From contig JAPYTV010000007.1 of assembly GCA_029941985.1 (NCBI GenBank), positions 1 through 26,134 of the forward strand: a stretch of 26,134 nt of DNA. The letters run 5' to 3'. The notes below the pieces were generated by a model. It was not told the origin of the DNA. It searched no databases and worked only from the letters and a program-made list of their open reading frames with translations. Position numbers and translations under genes: made by a program. This DNA is from Candidatus Pelagibacter sp. GTDB lineage: Bacteria; Pseudomonadota; Alphaproteobacteria; Pelagibacterales; Pelagibacteraceae. Each line of letters opens with the position of its first letter. Within the stretch, counting starts at the first letter, position 1. Positions 15,128 through 21,404 of the stretch are shown in pieces.

Positions 15128-15156
15128 TTGACAATTAAATTTTTTTATAATATGTT
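15128..15156 (+). promoter_or_regulatory. Probable promoter of the SAM riboswitch-bhmT unit
   Basis: A perfect -35 TTGACA at 15128-15133 is followed after 17 bases by TATGTT (15151-15156). A better -10 hexamer TATAAT at 15146 is only 12 bases away. With either, transcription would begin at about 15158-15163, just where the SAM-II aptamer starts at 15163. Confidence 0.5.
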
Positions 15157-15159
15157 TTT

Positions 15160-15215
15160 CTTAGCGCTGAGTTAAGTTAAATTGCAGAGCGCTTTACACA
15201 AATCCTGCTAAAGCG
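15160..15215 (+). ncRNA. SAM-II riboswitch aptamer
   Basis: The core has the SAM-II arrangement. AGCGCT (15163-15168) pairs with AGCGCT (15188-15193). The loop GAGTTAAGTTAAATTGCAG carries GCAG (15184-15187), which pairs with CTGC (15205-15208) to make the pseudoknot. The tail is GCTAAAGCG. This resembles the consensus GCGCTGATTTAA...ATTGCA-GCGC...GCTAAA. SAM-II in tandem with SAM-V before bhmT is a published arrangement in Pelagibacter. Its 3' strand CTAAAGCG doubles as an antiterminator arm. Confidence 0.88.
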
Positions 15216-15252
15216 ACGTTTCAACCACCGCTTTAGAAGGTGGTTTTTTTTT
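15208..15252 (+). terminator. SAM-II-controlled terminator and antiterminator
   Basis: The terminator is AACCACC (15223-15229) with GGTGGTT (15239-15245), a 9-base loop and a run of Ts to 15252. Alternatively CTAAAGCG (15208-15215), part of the aptamer, pairs perfectly with CGCTTTAG (15229-15236), which breaks the terminator stem. So bound SAM holds the first strand in the aptamer and allows termination; without SAM the antiterminator forms and transcription goes on to bhmT. The pairings are seen; the logic is inferred. Confidence 0.85.
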
Positions 15253-15272
15253 GAAAATTTTAATTTAAAAAC

Positions 15273-15328
15273 CAGGTATTTGAACCAGATTGTGCACCTT
15301 GCATTAGCTTAAGCACTAAAAAGGAGAG
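15273..15328 (+). ncRNA. SAM-V riboswitch
   Basis: The segment contains GGTATTTGAACC, GTGCACCTTGCATTAGCTT and AAGCACTAAAAAGGAGAG, the SAM-V pattern known from marine bacteria. GTGC (15292-15295) pairs with GCAC (15313-15316) and CCTT (15297-15300) pairs with AAGG (15321-15324) in an H-type pseudoknot, so an AAGGAG ribosome-site sequence is part of the aptamer. Downstream, GAGAAGAAAC (15326-15335) can pair with GTTTCTTTTCTC (15373-15384) with a two-base bulge, and TCTC faces the bhmT GGAGA site (15394-15398). Control of translation after the SAM-II control of transcription is likely. Confidence 0.85.
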
Positions 15329-15402
15329 AAGAAACTGATAGTTTTTAAGCACCCTCTGTTTAAATATTTACGGTTTCTTTTCTCAATTAATTTGGAGACA
15401 GT

Positions 15403-16464
15403 ATGAGTACAAATAGATTAAAAGAAAGATTAGATAAAGGTTCCGTTATATGTGCTGAAGGTTTTTTATTTGAAATAGAAAGACGTGGATACATGGCATC
15501 CGGGGAATTTGTTCCAATGGTTTCATTGGATCATCCTGAGGTTTTAGAGAACTTACATAAGGAATTTCAACATGCAGGATCAGATATTGTAGAAGCGTTT
15601 ACTTATAATGGTCATAGAGAAAAAATGCGTGTTATTGGTAAAGAAGAGCTTCTTGAACCATTAAATCGATCAGCATTAAAGATAGCAAAAAAAGTTGCAT
15701 TAAATACACCAAAAGGAATGAAACCAAATTTAATGGCTGGAAACATTTCTAATTCAAATATTTGGAAACATAATGACAAAAAATCTCAAAATGATGTTGA
15801 AAAGATGTTTGCGGAAATGATTGATTGGGCAGTTGATGAAGGTGCTGACATGTTAATTGGAGAAACTTTTTATTATGCAGAAGAAGCTTATAAAGCTTTA
15901 GAGATAATGAAAAAAACAGGACTTCCAACTGTTTTAACAATTTCCCCTATGGGTGAAAATAAAATGAGAGATGGAAAATCTGTTATTGATACCTGCAAGG
16001 AACTTGAACAACTTGGTGCTGATGTTGTTGGCCTAAACTGTTTTAGAGGACCAGCTACAATGTTTCCTTTTTTAAAAGAAATAAGAAAAGAAGTTAAATG
16101 TCATGTAGGTGCGTTACCCATTCCTTATAGAACGAACGAAGATTATCCTACATTTTTTAATTTACCAGACAGAAGTAATTGTGATTGTCCATCACCATAT
16201 GGAAGAACATTTCCAACAGCACTAGATCCACACTTTTGTAATAGATATGAAATAGGTAAATTTGCAAAAGAGGCTTATGCACTTGGTATTAATTATCTAG
16301 GTGTATGTTGTGGAGCTAATCCAATGTTAATAAGAGAAGTTGCTGAATCTGTCGGATTAAAGGTACCTGCAAGTAAATACAGAGAAAATATGGAAAATCA
16401 TTTTATGTATGGAAAAAATAAAAGAATTCCAAAACATATGACTGATTATGGTGATAAAGCTTAA
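15403..16464 (+). CDS. bhmT: Betaine-homocysteine S-methyltransferase
   Basis: This 353-residue protein moves a methyl group from glycine betaine to homocysteine, giving methionine and dimethylglycine. The zinc cysteines are C213 in VVGLNCFRGP and C302-C303 in YLGVCCGANPMLIREV, matching the C217/C299/C300 set of human BHMT. CAEGFLFEIERRGY (17-30) and SDIVEAFTYNGHREKM are family blocks. GGAG stands 5 bases before the ATG. SAM represses through two riboswitches in the leader, consistent with a methionine-making enzyme. The dimethylglycine product fits the DMGDH-like gene at the start of the window. General homocysteine methyltransferase activity with another methyl donor is possible but less likely. 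Confidence 0.93.
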   Translation: MSTNRLKERLDKGSVICAEGFLFEIERRGYMASGEFVPMVSLDHPEVLENLHKEFQHAGSDIVEAFTYNGHREKMRVIGKEELLEPLNRSALKIAKKVALNTPKGMKPNLMAGNISNSNIWKHNDKKSQNDVEKMFAEMIDWAVDEGADMLIGETFYYAEEAYKALEIMKKTGLPTVLTISPMGENKMRDGKSVIDTCKELEQLGADVVGLNCFRGPATMFPFLKEIRKEVKCHVGALPIPYRTNEDYPTFFNLPDRSNCDCPSPYGRTFPTALDPHFCNRYEIGKFAKEAYALGINYLGVCCGANPMLIREVAESVGLKVPASKYRENMENHFMYGKNKRIPKHMTDYGDKA

Positions 16465-16481
16465 ATGATTTTTACTTTAAA

Positions 16482-16514
16482 ATTCTAAGCACTTTTTTAT
16501 TAAGTGTTTAGAAT
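16482..16514 (+). terminator. Hairpin after bhmT without trailing T-run
   Basis: A 13-pair stem (ATTCTAAGCACTT at 16482-16494 against 16502-16514, one G-T pair) with loop TTTTATT lies 17 bases after the bhmT stop. No T-run follows, so it may be a 3' end stabiliser rather than a classical terminator. Confidence 0.5.
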
Positions 16515-16554
16515 ATAAGTTAACTTTTAAAACAATTTAATATAAAATTAAGTT

Positions 16555-16923
16555 ATGAAAAAAATTATACTTATAATATTCACTTTAATTTCATTTAATG
16601 CTTTTGCTGTTGATAAAAGCACCACATTTAATAATGAAGTCTTTAAAAAAGCTCAACTGGATGGAAAAATTGTTGTTATACATTCCTGGAATAAAACTTG
16701 CTATACATGTGGCAAACAAGTGAAAATATTAAATGAAGCAGAAAAAGAGTTTATGGATATTTTATTTTTAAGTTTTGAGCAAACTAAAGACAAAGAAATA
16801 GCTAAATTATTAGGTATTGAATATTGGACAACAATAGTTGTTTATAAGAATAACAAAGAAGTTGCTAGAAGTATTGGTCAAACTAATAAATCTAAAATTT
16901 ATTCCTTAATAAAGTCACTTTAA
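16555..16923 (+). CDS. Secreted thioredoxin-like protein
   Basis: This 122-residue protein has a signal peptide (MKKIILIIFTLISFNAFA, cleavage near residue 18) and a thioredoxin-fold domain. HSWNKTCYTCGKQVKIL has the redox pair C49-C52. IEYWTTIVVYKNNKEVARSIG corresponds to the strand that normally carries the cis-Pro; here Thr-Thr stands in its place, which is unusual for an active thiol exchanger. It should act in the periplasm as a thiol:disulfide or reductase-type protein. It converges with the ETHE1-like gene with a 9-base gap. The substrate is unknown. Confidence 0.78.
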   Translation: MKKIILIIFTLISFNAFAVDKSTTFNNEVFKKAQLDGKIVVIHSWNKTCYTCGKQVKILNEAEKEFMDILFLSFEQTKDKEIAKLLGIEYWTTIVVYKNNKEVARSIGQTNKSKIYSLIKSL

Positions 16924-16932
16924 AAATATTAA

Positions 16933-17616
16933 TTAAATATCTCCAAGTTTAATATTTCTAACAATATTTGTATCAATTAATTTTGGTTTGGGTAAATTTA
17001 AATTATTCATAATTTCTATATAATCATCTACATTTTTAACTTGTAATCTAGGGTTAAATTTTTTTTCATTACCAATAGAGCTAACTTTTTCTCCCTTATA
17101 ATCGTGAGCTGGATATAAAAATGTTTCTTCTGGGAGTTTTAACAATTTATTAAAAATAGATTCATATGAGTCTTTAGCACTTCCATTTTGAAAATCAGTT
17201 CTTCCAGTACTATTAATTAATAAAGTATCTCCTGAGAAAAGATAATTATCAATTAAAAAACTATAGCTATCTGAAGTATGACCCGGTGTATAAATTGCTT
17301 TTATTTTTAAATTATCAACTTTAATTATTTCATCGTTTTTAACTTTAATTTGAACAGCTTCTGAGGGTGTGTGCTCCCCCATTATTGTTGAACAGTTTGT
17401 TTCTTTATTTAGTTTCGATGCTCCAGTAATATGATCTGCATGAATATGCGTATCTATCACTTTAACCAATTTTAAATCTAATTCTTTTAACAACCCAATA
17501 TAAGCCTCAATATTTTCTAAAACTGGATCAATGATTAAAGCTTCTCTCCCTTTAGCAGATGCGATTAAGTATGTATAGGTACTAGAAATTTTATCGAATA
17601 GTTGTCTAAAGATCAT
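16933..17616 (-). CDS. ETHE1-like metallo-beta-lactamase-fold hydrolase (probable persulfide dioxygenase)
   Basis: This 227-residue protein has the metal site THIHADHITGA (H57, H59, D61, H62), YTPGHTSDS, the SGDTLLINSTGRTDFQNGS block and LYPAHDYKGEKVSSIGNEKKFNPRL. The last two are typical of the ETHE1/SdoA/Blh persulfide dioxygenase branch, where mononuclear iron oxidises glutathione persulfide to sulfite; glyoxalase II differs here. It should be cytoplasmic, as no signal peptide is seen. The rhodanese-type gene at 22419 in the same window is a possible partner in sulfane sulfur handling but is not adjacent. A divergent gap of 186 bases leads to the TPP riboswitch. Confidence 0.85.
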   Translation of the reverse strand: MIFRQLFDKISSTYTYLIASAKGREALIIDPVLENIEAYIGLLKELDLKLVKVIDTHIHADHITGASKLNKETNCSTIMGEHTPSEAVQIKVKNDEIIKVDNLKIKAIYTPGHTSDSYSFLIDNYLFSGDTLLINSTGRTDFQNGSAKDSYESIFNKLLKLPEETFLYPAHDYKGEKVSSIGNEKKFNPRLQVKNVDDYIEIMNNLNLPKPKLIDTNIVRNIKLGDI

Positions 17617-17732
17617 AATATTATTTATCTTTCATTTAAAATAAATATCAAAAATTTCTTAGAAAGACTAAGTATTTTAATTACAAATTTGAAAATTTAT
17701 ATTTAATATCTTGGGTTATAGTATATAAAAAA

Positions 17733-17797
17733 CTCAAGGGGTGTCGTAACTGACTGAGAATAAACCCTAATAACCTGTCCGGTAATTCAGAAAGGGA
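17733..17797 (+). ncRNA. TPP riboswitch (THI element) of thiV
   Basis: The conserved TPP core is visible: AAGGGGTG (17736-17743), ACTGAGA (17753-17759), AAACCCTAATAACCTG (17763-17778), then CCGGTAATTCAG and AAAGGGA. AGGG (17737-17740) pairs with CCCT (17765-17768) as P2. The P3 arm is short and a clear P1 partner is not seen. The AAGGGA at the 3' end is also the ribosome site 6 bases before the thiV ATG, so ligand binding should block translation. Upstream GGGTTAT (17713-17719) can pair with ATAACCT (17770-17776) as an alternative fold. Confidence 0.87.
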
Positions 17798-17802
17798 AAA
17801 CA

Positions 17803-19239
17803 ATGGATAAAATAAACTTTATAAGTCAATCAACATCATTAACGCTGGTCATAACTATAAGCTTAATTTTTACACTTGTTGGATTAGTTTATTCTAAACG
17901 ATTCCAAGGCATAAATAATTATCTAACAGCCAATAGGAATATTGGTTTTTTTTCGTTAAGCACAAGTTTAGTAGCTTCAGCACTTGGTGCATGGATTTTA
18001 TTTGGTCCAGCTTCTGCTGCTACATGGGGTGGAATAGGTGCTGTTATTGGTTATGCGCTAGGAACTGCCTTTCCAATGATCTTTTTAATTTTTTTAGGTA
18101 AAAAAATAAGAAATGAATTTCCTAAAGGCTCAACATTAATTGAATTTTTAAGAAAACGATTTGGTAAAAGTTTATTTAAATTAATTTTATTAATGACAAT
18201 ATTCTATTTATTTGTCTTTTTGTGTGCAGAAGTTACAGCTGTTGCAACATTAATTAATTATATTTCAGGAACTGAATTATGGATTACAGCTTTAATAATT
18301 TTAATTGCAACTTTAACTTATACACTTTATGGAGGATTAAGAGCTTCTATTTTTACGGATATTATTCAAATGATAGTAATATTAATCTTACTTACAATTT
18401 CTGTTTTTTATTTAATTTCATTTACAGGTGATCAGTTTTCATTTTCTTTTGTTAAAGAAAAAAGTCCTCATCTATTGAGTAGTAATTACATCCCAAATTA
18501 TACAGCAGGCCTAACTTTCTTTATTGCGGTTGCTGCAACTAATCTTTTTCATCAAGGAAACTGGCAAAGAGTTTATGCTGCAAAAAATGATGATGTGCTT
18601 AAGAAAAGTTTAATCCTTACATTTATTGTTATTATTCCAATAGTTTTATTTATGGGTTTTAGTGGATTAGTTGCTGTATCTATTGATCCTAAAGTTATTC
18701 CTGATTTAGGATTTTTCTCATTATTATTAAGAAACCAAACTGAATTTTTATCAATGGTAATAATAATCTTAGGATTGTCGTTAACCATAAGTACTGTTGA
18801 TACTTTAGTTAATGCTATATCAAGCTTAATCGTTGTTGATGGTAAAGCAACCTTTAATTTTAGTAAAAAAATAAATTATTTAAAATTTTCTAAATTCTTT
18901 ATTGTGGCACTTTCTACTATAGCTTTCATTATAGCATCAAAAGGATTTAGTATTTTGTATTTATTTTTATTAGCAGATTTATTTTGTTGTGCATTTGTAC
19001 TTACTGTTTTTTATAGTTTTTATAATAAAAAACTGAATGAAAAAACTGCATACATATCGATAATTTTAGGCTTAATAGGAGGTTTTCTTTTATTCCCAAC
19101 ACCTGATTTTTCTAAGAGTTTGCTTGTAGGAGTGATGATTCCAGCTGAATTATTTCCAGTATTTATATCTCAATCCTTGTTATTCTTATCTTTCTTAGTT
19201 GCTACATTCATACCCGCAGTTATTTGGAAGTTGAGATAA
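17803..19239 (+). CDS. thiV: Sodium:solute symporter under TPP control (ThiV-type thiamin precursor transporter)
   Basis: This 478-residue protein of the solute:sodium symporter (SSS) family has about 13 membrane helices. Family segments include SKRFQGINNYLTANRNIGFF, STSLVASALGAWILFGPASA, the YTLYGGLRASIFTDIIQMIVI block and the late STVDTLVNAISSLIVVDG. In SAR11 a TPP-riboswitch-linked SSS transporter named ThiV has been proposed to import HMP, the thiamin pyrimidine that these cells require. The riboswitch directly before this gene makes that assignment likely. The start ATG sits behind AAGGGA. No thiamin biosynthesis gene is adjacent, so the assignment rests on the riboswitch and the family. 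Confidence 0.88.
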   Translation: MDKINFISQSTSLTLVITISLIFTLVGLVYSKRFQGINNYLTANRNIGFFSLSTSLVASALGAWILFGPASAATWGGIGAVIGYALGTAFPMIFLIFLGKKIRNEFPKGSTLIEFLRKRFGKSLFKLILLMTIFYLFVFLCAEVTAVATLINYISGTELWITALIILIATLTYTLYGGLRASIFTDIIQMIVILILLTISVFYLISFTGDQFSFSFVKEKSPHLLSSNYIPNYTAGLTFFIAVAATNLFHQGNWQRVYAAKNDDVLKKSLILTFIVIIPIVLFMGFSGLVAVSIDPKVIPDLGFFSLLLRNQTEFLSMVIIILGLSLTISTVDTLVNAISSLIVVDGKATFNFSKKINYLKFSKFFIVALSTIAFIIASKGFSILYLFLLADLFCCAFVLTVFYSFYNKKLNEKTAYISIILGLIGGFLLFPTPDFSKSLLVGVMIPAELFPVFISQSLLFLSFLVATFIPAVIWKLR

Positions 19240-19257
19240 TCTATAAAAAGAATATAA

Positions 19258-19289
19258 AATAGTGCTTAAATATTATGTTAGGCACTATT
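19258..19289 (+). promoter_or_regulatory. Hairpin that displays the rseP start codon in its loop
   Basis: AATAGTGCTTAA (19258-19269) pairs with TTAGGCACTATT (19278-19289) in 12 pairs with one T-G pair. The 8-base loop ATATTATG contains the rseP ATG at 19275. No Shine-Dalgarno is seen upstream. The stem includes the first four codons of the gene. Confidence 0.6.
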
Positions 19290-20384
19290 ATTCCTTTTAT
19301 TGTTCTTATCTTAGTTGTTGTATTCATTCATGAATACGGACACTATTATTTTGCTAAAAAATATGGTGTAGGTATTACTGATTTTTCAATTGGATTTGGT
19401 AAAGAAATATTTGGCTGGAATGACAAGTCAGGAACTCGCTGGAAAATTTGTTGGATACCTTTAGGTGGATATGTAAAATTTTTTGGTGACAGAAATGTTT
19501 TTAGTCAAGCAGATCAAGAAAAAATAATAAGTAAATACAATAAAGAGGATCAAGAGAAATTATTTGTTCTAAAACCACTATATCAAAGAGTTTTAATTGT
19601 TGCTGCTGGACCTTTAGCTAATTTCTTATTAGCAATAGTTATATTTTTCTCTGTCTATACATTTGTTGGTAAAGACTTTACTCCAGCTGTAATTAATGAA
19701 GTTCAAAAAGATAGCCCAGCTATGATGGCAGGCCTTAAAAATAATGATATAATAGTTTCAATTGATGGCAATAAAGTTAAGAGCATCATGGAAGTTTCTA
19801 AATTTATAATGATGTCTACAGATGAGTTTATTGATTTTACAGTAACAAGATCAAGTCAAAACCTTACCTTTAAGGTTAAACCTAATATTGTCGCTAGTGA
19901 AGACAATCTAGGTAATAAAATGAATAAGAGAATGGTTGGCATTAAACTTGGTGCTTATAATAATAAAATCAACCATGTTAGACTTGGACCTACTAAAGCT
20001 ATTTATTATGCTATTAGCGAAGTATATTATGTTAGCGCATCCTCATTGAAATATTTAGGCAGTATGATTGCTGGATCAGGTGATACCTCACAATTAGGTG
20101 GACCAATTCGTATAGCAAAAATTACAGGGCAGGTTGCTGAGTTTGGATTTTTACCATTTTTAAGTATGATGGCTTATATTTCTATTAGCTTAGGATTAAT
20201 AAATTTATTTCCAATTCCAATGTTAGATGGTGGTCATTTAATGTTTTATGCTTTTGAAAAAATATTAGGTCATCCCTTAAGTCAAAAAGTGCAAGAAGGT
20301 TTTTTTCGAATCGGACTGTTTTTATTACTATCATTGATGTTTTTTACAACTTTTAACGATCTAAAAGATCTTGGTTTATTTTGA
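19275..20384 (+). CDS. rseP: RIP-type site-2 zinc protease
   Basis: This 369-residue membrane protease has the zinc site FIHEYGHYYFAKKYGVG (H19, E20, H23) in the first helix and FPIPMLDGGHLMFYAFE (D318) near the C-terminus. GVGITDFSIGFGKEIFGW and LGGYVKFFGD follow the first site. A PDZ domain spans about 130-200 (DSPAMMAGLKNNDIIVSIDG). Family members cut anti-sigma factors or cell-cycle proteins inside the membrane. In many proteobacteria rseP lies between dxr and bamA; here it stands between thiV and HU, so that linkage is broken. The ATG lies in the loop of a strong hairpin. Read-through from thiV over the 35-base gap is possible. Confidence 0.93.
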   Translation: MLGTIIPFIVLILVVVFIHEYGHYYFAKKYGVGITDFSIGFGKEIFGWNDKSGTRWKICWIPLGGYVKFFGDRNVFSQADQEKIISKYNKEDQEKLFVLKPLYQRVLIVAAGPLANFLLAIVIFFSVYTFVGKDFTPAVINEVQKDSPAMMAGLKNNDIIVSIDGNKVKSIMEVSKFIMMSTDEFIDFTVTRSSQNLTFKVKPNIVASEDNLGNKMNKRMVGIKLGAYNNKINHVRLGPTKAIYYAISEVYYVSASSLKYLGSMIAGSGDTSQLGGPIRIAKITGQVAEFGFLPFLSMMAYISISLGLINLFPIPMLDGGHLMFYAFEKILGHPLSQKVQEGFFRIGLFLLLSLMFFTTFNDLKDLGLF

Positions 20385-20545
20385 TTTATTAACATTTTTT
20401 AAATTTTAAAAACCCTTTAAAATCAACGTTTATTTAATAAATTACAATATATTGTGCTTTTTATACTAAGAGAAACTAATAAAATACTTGATTTATAAGC
20501 TTTTATGTAAAATATATTAAATAACCTTTAAAACTGGAGCAAAAA

Positions 20546-20821
20546 ATGAACAAAAAACAGTTAATTGCTAAACTTTCTGGTTCACTAAACCTAAGTAAAG
20601 CAGATGCAGAACGAACTTTTGATATTATTACCAACACTATTCTTGATGCCTTAAAAGGTGACGATTCAGTGAAAATTGCTGGTTTTGGTACTTATAAAGT
20701 AGCTAAAAGAAAAGCTAGAGTTGGAAGAAACCCGAGAACAGGGGAGCAAATTCAAATTGGTGCTTCTCAAAAAGTTAAGTTCTTACCAGCTAAAGCACTT
20801 AAAGAAGTATTTAATAAGTAA
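20546..20821 (+). CDS. hup: HU-family DNA-binding protein
   Basis: This 91-residue histone-like protein has the family signature IAGFGTYKVAKRKARVGRNP (44-63). The R61-N62-P63 tip at the end of the beta arm, which inserts into the minor groove, is followed by RTGEQIQIGASQKVKFLPAK. It forms dimers that bend and compact DNA. TGGAG lies about 7 bases before the ATG. The 161-base gap after rseP contains AT-rich sequence that should hold its promoter, but I cannot pick one confidently. A strong hairpin follows the gene. IHF subunits are similar, but the absence of an IHF-type N-terminus favours HU. Confidence 0.95.
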   Translation: MNKKQLIAKLSGSLNLSKADAERTFDIITNTILDALKGDDSVKIAGFGTYKVAKRKARVGRNPRTGEQIQIGASQKVKFLPAKALKEVFNK

Positions 20822-20832
20822 CATCATTTTAA

Positions 20833-20865
20833 CTAACAGCCTTTTTTTTCATAAAAGGCTGTTAG
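20833..20865 (+). terminator. Hairpin after HU
   Basis: A perfect 13-pair stem (CTAACAGCCTTTT at 20833-20845 against 20853-20865) with a T-rich loop lies 11 bases after the HU stop. No T-run follows the stem, as also seen after bhmT. Confidence 0.6.
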
Positions 20866-20963
20866 TATATGCATAAACTACATAAATCTTTTTTCATTTA
20901 AACAATAGTTATTAATTCAGACCTCAATATAAGCAGATTCTTAAATGGGACCTTTTGTTAGTT

Positions 20964-21404
20964 TTACTTTAACTCGTATAAATCCCAAGAAGTTTTTTGT
21001 GCAACTCTATCATAGAGTTTTTTAGCTCTTAGATTATCATTAGCCGTTAGCCATCTTATCAAACCCCATCCCTTAGTGGTAGATATTTTTTTTAATTCAC
21101 TAATTAATTGTTCTCCAATTTTTTTTCCTCTATGTTTTGGGTCAACAAATAAATCATCTAAAAAACCAATGTGTTTACCTTTTAAGGGTCGTGGCATTCT
21201 CCTAAAGTGAGCTAAAGCAACAACGTCTCCTTCAGTTTCATAAACTATTCCATTAATTTCATGTTTTTTATCATGTAACCAACCCCAAACTGTTTCAAGA
21301 ATTTGATCATTCATTTCAACTTTATAAAATTTAGCGTAGCCTTTATAAAGTTTTTGCCACTGTATCTGATCTTTTATTTGAATTTCTCTAATTAGATTGC
21401 TCAT
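20964..21404 (-). CDS. GNAT-family N-acetyltransferase
   Basis: With the start at 21404 the protein is 146 residues (MSNLIREIQIKDQIQWQKLY). The acetyl-CoA site is the motif A segment DDLFVDPKHRGKKIGEQLISELKKI, followed by GWGLIRWLTANDNLRAKKLYDRV (motif B). VALAHFRRMPRPL precedes it. The substrate is unknown; small-molecule or antibiotic-type GNATs look alike. Upstream ATGs at 21410 and 21449 would lengthen it. The start at 21404 is preferred because it begins the family-like sequence and overlaps the upstream glycosyltransferase gene least (17 bases), and such overlap suggests translational coupling. Confidence 0.83.
   Translation of the reverse strand: MSNLIREIQIKDQIQWQKLYKGYAKFYKVEMNDQILETVWGWLHDKKHEINGIVYETEGDVVALAHFRRMPRPLKGKHIGFLDDLFVDPKHRGKKIGEQLISELKKISTTKGWGLIRWLTANDNLRAKKLYDRVAQKTSWDLYELK

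Noticed and set aside
20822..20963. Possible tRNA or small RNA gene between HU and the GNAT gene
   Set aside because: No cloverleaf or TTCGA-type T-loop is seen; the only structure is the HU 3' hairpin.
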